A stretch of DNA of 64,000 bases from UBA1535 sp964371035. Its GTDB lineage: Bacteria; Bacillota; Clostridia; Tissierellales; Sedimentibacteraceae. The notes below the pieces were generated by a model, which was not told the origin of the DNA, did no database searches, and saw only the letters and a list, made by a program, of their open reading frames with translations. The position numbers and the translations under genes were made by a program. Positions within the stretch are counted from its first letter, which is position 1. Every line of letters begins with the position of its first letter. Location: the NCBI GenBank assembly GCA_964371035.1, contig CAYJLG010000013.1:1-64000 (forward strand), in the 5' to 3' direction. Shown piece by piece: positions 17,151 through 26,592 of this stretch.

Positions 17151-17657
17151 TCAGTTTGAACCTCCCGTATATCTACTTTTTATTTCATCTAACACTTCTT
17201 TTACATTGTCTTTAGTTAAGTTTCCGTATGTTTCATCACTATCTGAATTCTTAACCATCATTACTGGCGCTAACGAACAACATCCAAGACATGCAACGTT
17301 ATTTAAAGTGAAAATCCCATCTTCAGTAGTTTCACCATCTTGAATATTAAGATGTTCACAAATTGCTTCCTCAAGCATTTTTGAACCATTAACATGACAT
17401 GCAGTTCCTTGGCACAACATAATTAGATTTTTACCTATCGGTTTTAGTCTAAATTGCGTATAAAATGTTGCAACACCGTAAATCTTTGCTGCTTTGATTC
17501 CTGTTTTTTCTGCGATATACTCTATTACTTCATTTGATAAATAGCCATAAATATCTTGTGCCTTTTGAAGTATTGTAATAATACTCCCAGGGATTTTTCC
17601 GTAACTCTCCAACACTATGTCGAGTTCTTCGAAATTAATCGAATTATTTTCGCACAT
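17151..17657 (-). CDS. NuoE-like 2Fe-2S subunit (StnA/HndA-like)
   Basis: 168-residue thioredoxin-like ferredoxin subunit. The helical N-terminus (LQKAQDIYGYLSNEVIEYIA) and the four cluster cysteines Cys82, Cys87, Cys123 and Cys127 (LCQGTACHV and ACLGCCSLAP) are those of the NuoE family. It passes electrons to the NuoF-like subunit. First gene of the operon; GGAGG 9 bases before the ATG, promoter at 17756-17785. Confidence 0.92.
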   Translation of the reverse strand: MCENNSINFEELDIVLESYGKIPGSIITILQKAQDIYGYLSNEVIEYIAEKTGIKAAKIYGVATFYTQFRLKPIGKNLIMLCQGTACHVNGSKMLEEAICEHLNIQDGETTEDGIFTLNNVACLGCCSLAPVMMVKNSDSDETYGNLTKDNVKEVLDEIKSRYTGGSN

Positions 17658-17710
17658 TAATAATTTCCTCCAAACTTAGAAATTTATTTTATAAGTAAAT
17701 TTAAAAATAA

Positions 17711-17730
17711 AATTGCTAAAATAAGCAATT
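17711..17730 (-). promoter_or_regulatory. Small inverted repeat in the stn leader
   Basis: AATTGCTTATTTTAGCAATT on the minus strand, a 7-bp stem followed by TTTTATTTTT, located in the leader between the stn promoter and stnA-like gene. It could be an operator or a weak attenuator; it does not fit the usual Rex consensus. Confidence 0.4.
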
Positions 17731-17755
17731 AAACCTTTATCTACTAATCCGAGAT

Positions 17756-17785
17756 ATTTTACCATAATACACTGCAAAAATGCAA
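17756..17785 (-). promoter_or_regulatory. Promoter of the stn-like operon
   Basis: TTGCAT-N18-TAAAAT with extended -10 (TGG before TAAAAT) on the minus strand; leader of about 90 bases. Confidence 0.6.
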
Positions 17786-17843
17786 TGTTTTTTTTGTAAA
17801 AAAATCCCTTATTTTTCAAATGCAAATCATATGTTTCAAAACA

Positions 17844-17859
17844 AACAAGCGCGCTTGTT
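17844..17859. promoter_or_regulatory. 16-bp perfect palindrome in the stn/pdx intergenic region
   Basis: AACAAGCGCGCTTGTT is a perfect palindrome with a GC-rich centre in otherwise AT-rich DNA. The 360-bp region 17658-18017 has no ORF; besides this site it holds the stn promoter and the start region of the pyridoxal kinase gene. Candidate operator. Confidence 0.5.
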
Positions 17860-18017
17860 GTATTTTGTTGGATTTATCAAAAATTATTTCCATAGTGTTA
17901 CTACTAACAGTTGACGTTAAATATTTAAGGGAAAAAATATTAATTTATATTAGTAGTTGTAATCATACCTAATTTAATGTTATTATTTATATACATAATT
18001 AATATTAGGAGAATTAA

Positions 18018-18887
18018 ATGAACAATATAGTACCAAAAATAGCAGCAGTTCATGACATGTCAGGATATGGAAGATGTTCTCTTACAGTCATATTGCCTAT
18101 TATTTCAGCGCTTGGTTGTCAAGTTTGTCCACTACCTACTGCAATTTTAAGCAATCACTCAGAATATAAAGATTTTTATTTTTATGATTGTACCGAGCAT
18201 TTGGAAAAATATTATGAAAATTGGGAACTTAATAACCTTAGCTTTGATTGTTTATATAGTGGATTTTTAGGTTCAGAAAAACAGATAGATATAATTATTG
18301 ATATTCTAAGAAAGATGAAATTAAAAAATACTACTCTTGCGGTTGTCGATCCTGTAATGGGAGATCATGGCAAAGTATATAAGACTTATACTGCTGAAAT
18401 GGTCAAAAAAATGAGCCATCTTGTAGCTCATGCTGATATAATCACACCAAATCTTACAGAAGCATGCATTTTACTAAATGAAGAGTATACTGATGAAAAA
18501 TTAAGCATAGATTCTGTAAAATCTTACTTAAAAAAACTAAGTGAAATCGGACCAAATTTTGTAATAATTACAAGTATTCATACTACAGATGGAATTCACG
18601 CAAATATGTGTTACGATAAAGAAAACAACAAATATTATATGATTCCTTACGAAGTTGTAAATATTAAGTTTCCTGGAACTGGTGATTTGTTTACCTCGTT
18701 GTTTGTCGGTTACTTGTATAGAGGATATAACGTACCACAAGCTATTGAAAAAGCTTCAAGATTTGTTACATCAGCTGTAAAAGTTACTATCGATGAAAAA
18801 TCAGACAGAAAAAATGGTGTTTCTTTTGAAAAAATCATATCAAAGCTATTTGATACAAGTGAAAATTTCAGCTACAAAGAAATCTAA
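18018..18887 (+). CDS. pdxY: Pyridoxal/pyridoxamine kinase
   Basis: 289-residue ribokinase-superfamily enzyme that phosphorylates pyridoxal to PLP. Visible: HDMSGYGRCSLTVILPIISALG (substrate and family start), AVVDPVMGDHGK at about 108-119 and the anion hole/catalytic GTGD with Asp223. Length and order fit PdxY/PdxK of Firmicutes. AGGAG 6 bases before the ATG. It would supply cofactor for the PLP enzymes of this window. The exact symbol (pdxY or pdxK) is not decided by sequence. Confidence 0.88.
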   Translation: MNNIVPKIAAVHDMSGYGRCSLTVILPIISALGCQVCPLPTAILSNHSEYKDFYFYDCTEHLEKYYENWELNNLSFDCLYSGFLGSEKQIDIIIDILRKMKLKNTTLAVVDPVMGDHGKVYKTYTAEMVKKMSHLVAHADIITPNLTEACILLNEEYTDEKLSIDSVKSYLKKLSEIGPNFVIITSIHTTDGIHANMCYDKENNKYYMIPYEVVNIKFPGTGDLFTSLFVGYLYRGYNVPQAIEKASRFVTSAVKVTIDEKSDRKNGVSFEKIISKLFDTSENFSYKEI

Positions 18888-18954
18888 TATTTCAATTGTG
18901 TCCTTGGAGAGGGATTTAAAAACTACTACTCTATTTTAGGAGACTAGATAAAAA

Positions 18955-21816
18955 ATGAAAAATAAATTAATGATTTTGGATGGTTATAGTATATTGTTTA
19001 GAGCTTTTTATGCTATGCCACCTTTGAAAAATAAAAAAGGTCAATACACTAATGCTGTATACGGTTTTTTAAGTATGTTATATAAACTATTAGATTCATA
19101 CTCACCAGAATATATATGCGTGGCATTTGATCCAAAAACGCCTACTTTTAGACACGAACAATATTCAGAATATAAGGCAGGTCGAGCAAAGGCTCCTGAT
19201 GAACTTGTGTCTCAGTTTGATCTAATTAGAGAAACTTTAAAAGCACACAACATTGAATGTGTTGAAATCAATGGTTTCGAAGCAGACGATGTAGCTGGTA
19301 CTCTAGCTAATTTAGCTTCAAAAAATGATATGGAAGTATACTTAGTAACTAGTGATAAAGACTACCTTCAACTAGTTGATGATGATGTCAAAGTTTTACT
19401 TACTAAAAAAGGTGCTACAAACATTAAAGTAATGGATAGAAATGCAGTGATGGAAGACTACGAGATAACTCCCGAGCAATTTGTTGATTTAAAAGCCTTG
19501 ATGGGTGATCAATCAGACAATATTCCAGGAGTAAAAGGTGTAGGTGAAAAAACTGCAATTAAACTAATAAAAGATTATCATGATTTAGATACTCTTTATG
19601 ATAATATTGATGATATAAAAGGAAAGCTTAAAGAAAAACTAGAAAACGACAAAATGCAGGCATATATGAGTAAAACATTAGCAAAAATAGTTACAGATAT
19701 ACCTGTAGATGTTGATTTTGAAGACTTCAAAAAAAATGATCCTAACGATGAAATATTATATAATTTATACGAAGAGCTAGGATTTAAAAACTTTAAAAAA
19801 AGGATCCATACACCACAAAATAATTTTAGCAACGCTTCATTGTCAGGCACAAGTAGTGATTCTAGAAAATCAAGCAATACCGAAAATATTTCGAATAAAA
19901 TTATTGAGAACGAACCTAGTGCACAATTTTCTATTTTTGATATGCATTCAGATTCAAAATTAGACATTAATTCTAATGAAGCAAATGTAATTATTGAATC
20001 AGATGATACTACTTCTACTACAATTCAAAAATCGAATGTGCTAACTATATATAGTAAAGATGACTACATGTTCTCTGAGTTGTTAAGCAAAATCGAAAAA
20101 TCTAATCGAATAGCTCTTAAGTTTATTTTTGATGGCGAAAGAGCATTATATTCAGAAGCAGTCGCATTGAGCATATCTTGCTTTGATGAAAATATTTATT
20201 ATATCGATTTGACAGATGAAACAAGGAATGACTTTTTACTATGCCTAAAATTAATGTTTGAAAATGAATCTTTAAAAAAGTATAGCCATGATCTAAAATC
20301 CGACATAATATATTTATTAAAACACAATATTAGTCTAAAAGGTATTTGTTTTGACAGTGAAATTGCAAAATATATATTAGATCCATCTGAAAACTCTTAT
20401 GGAATACATAAGCTTGCATATGAATTTTTAGATTTAGATATCCCTTCAGAAGAAGATTATTTAGGAAAAGGCAAAGGAAAATTATCATTTAAAGATTTGC
20501 ATTTAGATAAAAAGATAGAATATTTACATAATTTTATCAATTCAGTAGTCAATATCGAACCTATTATTTTAGAAAAAATTAATGAAATCAGCATGCAAGA
20601 CTTGTTTTTCAAAATCGAAATGCCATTAATTGAAGTATTAGCCAATATGGAATTTTTAGGATTTAAAGTTAACGCCAAGGTTTTAGATGACATTGGTATT
20701 GAACTTAACAAAAAAATAGCTGTTTTAGAAAATAAAATATACGAATCAGCGAACCAGCCTTTCAATATTAATTCGCCTAAACAATTAGGTGTAATATTGT
20801 TTGAAGATTTAGGATTACCAGTGATTAAGAAAACTAAAACAGGATATTCTACAGATGTAGAAGTTCTTGATAAATTGAAAAAAAGCCATCCTATTGCGAA
20901 TTTATTGATAGAGTATAGACAGCTGACTAAATTAAATTCGACTTATGTTGAAGGATTAAAATCAGTAATAGATAAAAAAGATGATAGAATACACTCTGTT
21001 CTAAATCAAACTATTACTACTACAGGTAGAATCAGTAGCACTGAACCTAACCTACAAAATATTCCCACAAGGACTGCTGAAGGAAGAGAAATAAGAAAAG
21101 CATTTATTGCAGAAGATGGGTATGTGTTAGTAGATGCAGATTATTCTCAAATTGAATTAAGAGTTCTTGCAGAACTTTCAAGTGAAGAAAAACTAATAGA
21201 GGCATTTAAAAACAATGAAGATATCCATACAAAAACAGCCTCTGAAGTATTTAAGACTCCTATGGAGGAAGTTACCTCAACCATGAGAAGCCGAGCAAAG
21301 GCTGTAAATTTCGGAATCATATATGGTATAAGTGATTATGGATTAAGTAAAGATTTAGATATTCCAAGAAAAGAAGCAAAAGAATACATAGAGAGCTATT
21401 TGGCATATTATGATAAGATAGATAGCTATATGAATAATATAATCGCTCAAAGCAAACATGATTTGTACGTTGAAACTTACTTTAAAAGAAGACGATACAT
21501 TCCTGAACTAGAGTCAAGAAATTTTAATATACGAGCATTCGGAGAAAGGATTGCGCTTAATACTCCTGTTCAAGGAACTGCAGCCGACATCATAAAAATT
21601 GCAATGATTAATGTATACAAAAGATTAAAACAAGATAATTTAAAATCGAGATTATTGCTACAAGTTCATGATGAACTTATAATTGAAGCACACAATGACG
21701 AAGTTGAACTCGTAAAAAACATACTCGTATGCGAAATGGAAAGTGTAGTAAAAGATTTCAAAGTACATCTTAAAGCAGATGTAAATGTAGGAGATAGTTG
21801 GTATGAATCAAAATAG
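18955..21816 (+). CDS. polA: DNA polymerase I
   Basis: 953 residues with the 5'-nuclease domain at about 1-290 (GFEADDVAGTLA, TSDKDYLQLV, GVKGVGEKTA), a vestigial 3'-5' exonuclease domain at about 350-550 and a family A polymerase domain. Polymerase motifs: DADYSQIELRVLAEL near 726, RAKAVNFGIIYG near 779 and QVHDEL near 902. In the exonuclease domain the DxE pair is replaced (ALKFIFDG), so proofreading is expected to be absent, as in Bacillus PolA. An acidic/serine-rich linker at about 280-350 is unusually long. Overlaps coaE by 14 bp. Confidence 0.96.
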   Translation: MKNKLMILDGYSILFRAFYAMPPLKNKKGQYTNAVYGFLSMLYKLLDSYSPEYICVAFDPKTPTFRHEQYSEYKAGRAKAPDELVSQFDLIRETLKAHNIECVEINGFEADDVAGTLANLASKNDMEVYLVTSDKDYLQLVDDDVKVLLTKKGATNIKVMDRNAVMEDYEITPEQFVDLKALMGDQSDNIPGVKGVGEKTAIKLIKDYHDLDTLYDNIDDIKGKLKEKLENDKMQAYMSKTLAKIVTDIPVDVDFEDFKKNDPNDEILYNLYEELGFKNFKKRIHTPQNNFSNASLSGTSSDSRKSSNTENISNKIIENEPSAQFSIFDMHSDSKLDINSNEANVIIESDDTTSTTIQKSNVLTIYSKDDYMFSELLSKIEKSNRIALKFIFDGERALYSEAVALSISCFDENIYYIDLTDETRNDFLLCLKLMFENESLKKYSHDLKSDIIYLLKHNISLKGICFDSEIAKYILDPSENSYGIHKLAYEFLDLDIPSEEDYLGKGKGKLSFKDLHLDKKIEYLHNFINSVVNIEPIILEKINEISMQDLFFKIEMPLIEVLANMEFLGFKVNAKVLDDIGIELNKKIAVLENKIYESANQPFNINSPKQLGVILFEDLGLPVIKKTKTGYSTDVEVLDKLKKSHPIANLLIEYRQLTKLNSTYVEGLKSVIDKKDDRIHSVLNQTITTTGRISSTEPNLQNIPTRTAEGREIRKAFIAEDGYVLVDADYSQIELRVLAELSSEEKLIEAFKNNEDIHTKTASEVFKTPMEEVTSTMRSRAKAVNFGIIYGISDYGLSKDLDIPRKEAKEYIESYLAYYDKIDSYMNNIIAQSKHDLYVETYFKRRRYIPELESRNFNIRAFGERIALNTPVQGTAADIIKIAMINVYKRLKQDNLKSRLLLQVHDELIIEAHNDEVELVKNILVCEMESVVKDFKVHLKADVNVGDSWYESK

Positions 21817-22477
21817 TATTAACCCAGATTTTGGAGAAATTAAAACTTGTGAAAAATTAATTATAAAAGAAAAATGTACACCTCATATTACAGTGATAAC
21901 AGGTGGCATCGCAACAGGAAAAAGTCAAGTCACTAATTATCTGCGTTCTCTTGGATATCAAGTTTTAGATTGTGACAAAATTGTGCATGATGGTTATAAA
22001 ATAAATCGCTCTCTATATGAAACTCTATTAGAATCGTTTTCTGATAATATACTTGATGAAAATAAAAACATAGATAGAAAAGTTGTTGCTGAAATAATTT
22101 TTTCAGACGATAAAAAGCGTGCTCTAGTAAATAAAATTGTACATAAATATGTTGTAGATGAACTTATGAAGAGTGTTAAAGATTGCAAGGATAATATTAT
22201 ATTTTTAGATATCCCATTAATGTTAGAAGAAAAAGATGCTCTTATCGAAATGGGCCTCAAATATGATGATATTTGGCTCGTATATGTAAATCCGCAAATT
22301 CAAAAAAAAAGGCTTTCAAAAAGAGCTTTAGAAGAAGGAAAAAATGTAGAACAAGTACTCAAGGTTATTGATAAACAAATGTCAATAGACGATAAAGTCA
22401 AAATTGTTGACAAAATTATTAATAACGAAGGTTCTTTAAGCGATTTAAAAAACAATGTCGATTTATTATTAGATTAA
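21803..22477 (+). CDS. coaE: Dephospho-CoA kinase
   Basis: Last step of CoA synthesis. P-loop GGIATGKS at 34-41, then DCDKIVHD and the lid region KRLSKRALEEG. The first 27 residues before the core are an extra tail, but GGAG lies 9 bases before this ATG, so the tail seems real. Overlaps the end of polA by 14 bp; polA-coaE pairing is common in Firmicutes. Confidence 0.93.
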   Translation: MNQNSINPDFGEIKTCEKLIIKEKCTPHITVITGGIATGKSQVTNYLRSLGYQVLDCDKIVHDGYKINRSLYETLLESFSDNILDENKNIDRKVVAEIIFSDDKKRALVNKIVHKYVVDELMKSVKDCKDNIIFLDIPLMLEEKDALIEMGLKYDDIWLVYVNPQIQKKRLSKRALEEGKNVEQVLKVIDKQMSIDDKVKIVDKIINNEGSLSDLKNNVDLLLD

Positions 22478-22545
22478 AAAAAACACATCTTATGTTTCGT
22501 AGTACAATATACTACACGGAGATAAGATGTGTTTTAATTTTTTCT
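22476..22545. terminator. Bidirectional terminator between coaE and the MATE gene
   Basis: AAAACACATCTTA pairs with TAAGATGTGTTTT, with an inner GTAGTA/TACTAC helix. T-runs follow on both strands, so it ends convergent transcripts. Confidence 0.85.
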
Positions 22546-22554
22546 ATAATACAA

Positions 22555-23940
22555 TTATTTACTTATAGCTTTATTTTTCCAATTACCTATTTTATAAACT
22601 ATAGCTGTTAAAATTGCTCCTGTAACCCACGAAATTAAAGTTGAAGAAAAAACACTTAAACTATTTCCGTTTGGAAGTTCTGGAGTCGTAGTCAAATGTG
22701 CAAATAGATAAGCTATAGGAACTCTCAAAACAACTGTGGCAAAAATTGAAATCCACATAGGTGAAACAGTATCTCCTGCTCCTCGCATAATACCTGAAAG
22801 CGACTGTGTGATTGAAAAAGCAATATATCCTAAAGATAGAATCCTCAACAGCGTCATGCTTAAATCTATCAGTTCTTCTGTATCTGTAAAAATTGCTACT
22901 AAATTCCGTCCAAATAACAGTATCATGGAAGTAATAAATATGGATGTACCAACTGCAAGTATAGTTCCTTTTATGGCACCTTCTTCTACCCTCTTCATAT
23001 TACCTGCGCCGATATTTTGTCCGGCATAAGTAGTCATAGCGTTTCCAAAAGAAAAAATCGGCATTATTGCAAAGCTATCTACTCTCATTACTATTGTATT
23101 TGCAGCAATAAACATTTCTCCATAACTGTTTGATAAAGGTTGAATAACTACCATAGCTAAAGAAAAAACTAGCTGAGTAAGCCCCGAAGGAAGTCCAAGT
23201 TTTACAATTTTATCAATATATAATCTATTCCACTTAACATATTTTCTATTAAAATCAAAAGATGATGTCATTTTCCTAAGTTTTCTTAAACATAAAATAG
23301 CTGATACAAATTGTGCTATAACTGTTGCCAATGCAACTCCTGCTACTCCCATATTAAAGTACGCAACAAATAATAAATCAAGAGCAATATTTAAAAAGGT
23401 AGTAATTAATAGATAAATAAGCGGTGAAATCGAATCTCCCAGTCCTCTCATCACACCACACAAAATGTTGTAATATGCTAGCCCACCTACTCCTAAAGTC
23501 ATTATTACTAGATAGGATGTGCTCCAATCTATTATACTTTCAGGAGTATTCAATAGTTCTAATAAAGGACGAGCAACTAATGGACCTACTATCATCAAAA
23601 AAACTGTAGCGATGCCAACAAGAATAACACATGCCCCTACTGTATTTGATATGCCTTCTCTATCTCTTGCACCAAAATATTGAGAAACGATAACACTAGC
23701 ACCTACAGAAATTGCAATAAACATAACTATTAGCAAATTGAATAAAGATCCTACACTGCCAACAGCAGCTAATGCGTTATCTCCGACATATCTACCTACT
23801 ATGATACTATCTACAGTATTATAAAGTTGTTGAGCGATATTTCCTAACAACAAAGGAATCATAAAAAGCACGATGTTTTTGGTCGGCGAACCTTTTGTCA
23901 TATCTATACCTTGTTTCAAATTCTTAATAAAACTACTCAT
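22555..23940 (-). CDS. MATE family efflux transporter
   Basis: 461 residues, twelve TM helices. Contains MIPLLLGNIAQQLYNTVDSIIVGRYVG and SVGASVIVSQYFGARD in the first half and GNAMTTYAGQNIGAGN in the second, typical of the clostridial MATE subgroup distinct from the gene at 9958. GGAG 6 bases before ATG. Last gene of the long sepF-lspA-pyrR run, 17 bp after pyrR. Substrate unknown. Confidence 0.9.
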   Translation of the reverse strand: MSSFIKNLKQGIDMTKGSPTKNIVLFMIPLLLGNIAQQLYNTVDSIIVGRYVGDNALAAVGSVGSLFNLLIVMFIAISVGASVIVSQYFGARDREGISNTVGACVILVGIATVFLMIVGPLVARPLLELLNTPESIIDWSTSYLVIMTLGVGGLAYYNILCGVMRGLGDSISPLIYLLITTFLNIALDLLFVAYFNMGVAGVALATVIAQFVSAILCLRKLRKMTSSFDFNRKYVKWNRLYIDKIVKLGLPSGLTQLVFSLAMVVIQPLSNSYGEMFIAANTIVMRVDSFAIMPIFSFGNAMTTYAGQNIGAGNMKRVEEGAIKGTILAVGTSIFITSMILLFGRNLVAIFTDTEELIDLSMTLLRILSLGYIAFSITQSLSGIMRGAGDTVSPMWISIFATVVLRVPIAYLFAHLTTTPELPNGNSLSVFSSTLISWVTGAILTAIVYKIGNWKNKAISK

Positions 23941-23957
23941 AAATGTCTCCGAATCTT

Positions 23958-24488
23958 TTATTTTTCTTCTATCAATACCTGGCTTTCACCATCAACATCA
24001 AGATAAACTTTTACTTTCTCTTCCCTAGAAGTAGGAACATTTTTACCTATAAAATCAGCTCTAATTGGTAACTCCCTATGCCCTCTGTCTATAAGGACAG
24101 CTAAAAAAACATTTTTAGGCCTACCCTTATCTACTATTGCATCTAAAGCAGCCCTAACTGTTCTACCAGTATATAGAACATCATCTATTAGTACAACAGA
24201 TTTATTTTCTATATCATACTTAAAATCTTCTACCGATATAGGAGCTTCTTTATCCTTCTCAAAGTCGTCCCTATAAAAAGTTATATCGATTGGAAAAGTA
24301 GGAATTTCTATATTTTCAATACTTTTAACAGCTTCTTGTATCATCTTTGCAAGAGGCCATCCTCCAGTTTTGATGCCTATCAGAACTAGATTTTCTGCAC
24401 CCTTATTTTTTTCAATTATTTCGTGTGCGACTCTAGTAATAGCTCTTTTAATCGCCTGATTATCTAGTATCAATGCTTTAATTTTCAT
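23958..24488 (-). CDS. pyrR: Bifunctional pyr operon RNA-binding attenuator / uracil phosphoribosyltransferase
   Basis: 176 residues. The PRPP-binding motif VVLIDDVLYTGRTVRAALDA-type segment, RAITRVAHEI near the N-terminus and DRGHRELPIRADFIGKNVPTS are PyrR hallmarks. PyrR binds pyr mRNA with UMP to end transcription and has weak UPRTase activity. No pyr biosynthetic genes are in the window. Its ribosome site GGAG overlaps the rluD stop, so it is translationally coupled. The lspA-rluD-pyrR order is conserved in Firmicutes. Confidence 0.93.
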   Translation of the reverse strand: MKIKALILDNQAIKRAITRVAHEIIEKNKGAENLVLIGIKTGGWPLAKMIQEAVKSIENIEIPTFPIDITFYRDDFEKDKEAPISVEDFKYDIENKSVVLIDDVLYTGRTVRAALDAIVDKGRPKNVFLAVLIDRGHRELPIRADFIGKNVPTSREEKVKVYLDVDGESQVLIEEK

Positions 24489-24492
24489 TAAT

Positions 24493-25404
24493 CTACTCCG
24501 ATTTTTCTAATTTATCAATAACTTCCAAAAAATATTTTGGCAATTCAGAATTAAACTCCATATATTGACTAGTCGTAGGGTGAATAAACCCCAAACGCTT
24601 AGAATGGAGCAACTGTCCATCTAATCCAAATTTTTTATCCTGCTTTCCATAGACATCATCCCCAACAACAGGATGTCCAATATATTTCATATGTACCCTT
24701 ATTTGATGTGTTCTGCCAGTTTCTAATTTAAGTTTAACTAATGTATATCTATTAAATCTCTTTATAACTTCATAGTTTGTAACTGCATTTTTGCTATTTT
24801 TAGTAGTAACACATCTTTTCTTTCTATCTTTTTCACTTCTTCCTAAAGGCGCATCTATGGTGTCAGTGTCCTTTTTTAAAACTCCTTCTACTAATGCATA
24901 ATAAATTCTATCTATAGAGTGTTCTTTAAGTTTTTCAGATAAGAAATTATGTGAATTATCATTTTTAGCTATGATTAAAAGTCCAGAAGTATTTTTATCT
25001 AATCTATGAACAATCCCTGGTCTTAACACGCCGTTGATAGACGAAAGTTTATCTACTCTATACATTAGTGCGTTTACTAATGTGCCTGAATAATGTCCAG
25101 CTGCAGGGTGTACAACCATGCCTTGAGGCTTATTTATTACTGCAACATCATCATCTTCATATACGATATCTAATGTTATATCTTCACCTTTTACATCTAA
25201 AATTTCAGGTGCTGGTAAATCAATCTGTATATTATCATCTAGTTTTATTTTATAATTTTTTGCAACAACCTTGTCATTGACAGTAACTAAACCATCTAAG
25301 ATAAGTTTTTGAATAGAGTTTCTTGTCATATTATCTAAGTTATCAGAAATAAACGCATCAATCCTCTTGCCTTCTTCTTTAGCTGTAATATTAATTTTAT
25401 CCAT
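24493..25404 (-). CDS. rluD: RluD-family 23S rRNA pseudouridine synthase
   Basis: 303 residues. S4 RNA-binding domain at about 13-65, RluA-family catalytic domain after it with the active-site Asp136 in HRLDKNTSGLL and the RTHQIRVH motif. Converts uridines in 23S rRNA to pseudouridine. Overlaps lspA by 8 bp. Confidence 0.92.
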   Translation of the reverse strand: MDKINITAKEEGKRIDAFISDNLDNMTRNSIQKLILDGLVTVNDKVVAKNYKIKLDDNIQIDLPAPEILDVKGEDITLDIVYEDDDVAVINKPQGMVVHPAAGHYSGTLVNALMYRVDKLSSINGVLRPGIVHRLDKNTSGLLIIAKNDNSHNFLSEKLKEHSIDRIYYALVEGVLKKDTDTIDAPLGRSEKDRKKRCVTTKNSKNAVTNYEVIKRFNRYTLVKLKLETGRTHQIRVHMKYIGHPVVGDDVYGKQDKKFGLDGQLLHSKRLGFIHPTTSQYMEFNSELPKYFLEVIDKLEKSE

Positions 25405-25873
25405 CTATTTCGCTCTTTTCAAACTTATCAGTCAAAATGAGTATGCACATCAAAATTGTGCCCACTACAACACAGCAGTCAGCTATATTAAATACTGGAA
25501 AATTGTAAAAAGTTCCAAATCTTACATCTATAAAATCTATTACAAATCCTAATCTCAATCTATCAATAAAGTTCCCTAATGCCCCACTTAAGATTAAAGA
25601 TATGACATATTTTGAAAAAGTAGTCGTATTTTTATTAATTATAAGATAATACATCAAAAAAGCTACTAATATTACTGTCGCAACTATAAAAAACAGTCTT
25701 TGACCTTGTAGCATACCAAATGCAGCACCTCTATTTTCAACATATGTAAATCTTAAAAAATCACCAATAATATGTATCGAGGGGTTGTTTTGCAAATTTT
25801 CTACAGCAAAATATTTTGTAACTTGGTCTAAAATTAGGAAAAAGCTTGTTATCAAGCCACATAAAATGTACAT
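25397..25873 (-). CDS. lspA: Lipoprotein signal peptidase (signal peptidase II)
   Basis: 158-residue membrane aspartyl protease with four TM helices that cleaves prolipoprotein signal peptides. Catalytic pair Asp104 (GNFIDRL) and Asp132 (FNIADCC); LDQVTKYF and VENRGAAFGML are also conserved. GGAG 9 bases upstream of ATG. Immediately follows mtnN. Confidence 0.96.
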   Translation of the reverse strand: MYILCGLITSFFLILDQVTKYFAVENLQNNPSIHIIGDFLRFTYVENRGAAFGMLQGQRLFFIVATVILVAFLMYYLIINKNTTTFSKYVISLILSGALGNFIDRLRLGFVIDFIDVRFGTFYNFPVFNIADCCVVVGTILMCILILTDKFEKSEIDG

Positions 25874-25876
25874 TTA

Positions 25877-26572
25877 CTATAACTCCTCAATTAATCTGCT
25901 CGAAATCATAAAACATTTTTCAAGTGCAATTTTTTCAAATTCTTCATACACCATCTGAGCTCTATCATCAGCAGTGTCTGAAATGCACCTTACTGCAACA
26001 AATGGTACTTTATTTAAAAAGCATACGTGCGCAATAGAGGCACTTTCCATGTCTGTGCATAATGCATCAAAAGTATCTTTAATCCATTGTTTTTGAGAAT
26101 TTTCAGAAACGAATTCATCTCCTGACACTATTCTTCCAACAAAATACTTAATATTATTATTCTTAGCTATGCTTTCAATTTTTTCAAGCAAAAATATATC
26201 ACCCTTAAATATAGAATCTTCTCCCATCCTAGGTATAATTCCCGCAGGATACCCAAAATTCTCTACCTTCATGTCATGCTGCATTAAATCTTTAGAGAAA
26301 ACTATATCTGCAATATCTACTTTTTCAGAAATCGCACCTGCAATGCCTGAATTAATGATACAATCAACTCCAAATCTGTCAATCAAAAGTTGGGTACATA
26401 TAGCTGAGTTGACTTTTCCTATACCCGAAACAACTATTACTACTTTCTTGTCTTTATATGCAGCTATATTAAATTCAAAATTTAAATAATTAATTTTTTC
26501 TTCACAGTTTAAATGTTTAATAAGAGCAGAAACTTCCTCTTCCATCGCTCCGATAATACCAATATTTTTCAT
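25877..26572 (-). CDS. mtnN: 5'-methylthioadenosine/S-adenosylhomocysteine nucleosidase
   Basis: 231 residues. Hydrolyses MTA, SAH and 5'-deoxyadenosine to adenine and the thioribose or deoxyribose. The N-terminal IGIIGAMEEEV has the catalytic Glu, VVSGIGKVNSAICTQLL the ribose/phosphate region and CISDTADD the catalytic Asp. AGGAGG 4 bases before ATG. It supplies the substrate for the mtnK/mtnA/aldolase genes at 45.4-48.4 kb. Confidence 0.94.
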   Translation of the reverse strand: MKNIGIIGAMEEEVSALIKHLNCEEKINYLNFEFNIAAYKDKKVVIVVSGIGKVNSAICTQLLIDRFGVDCIINSGIAGAISEKVDIADIVFSKDLMQHDMKVENFGYPAGIIPRMGEDSIFKGDIFLLEKIESIAKNNNIKYFVGRIVSGDEFVSENSQKQWIKDTFDALCTDMESASIAHVCFLNKVPFVAVRCISDTADDRAQMVYEEFEKIALEKCFMISSRLIEEL

Positions 26573-26592
26573 TTTACCTCCTAAAAACTAAT

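Noticed and set aside
17711..17730. Rex operator in the stn leader
   Set aside because: The half-sites TTGCT/AGCAA do not fit the TTGTTAA-N4-TTAACAA consensus.
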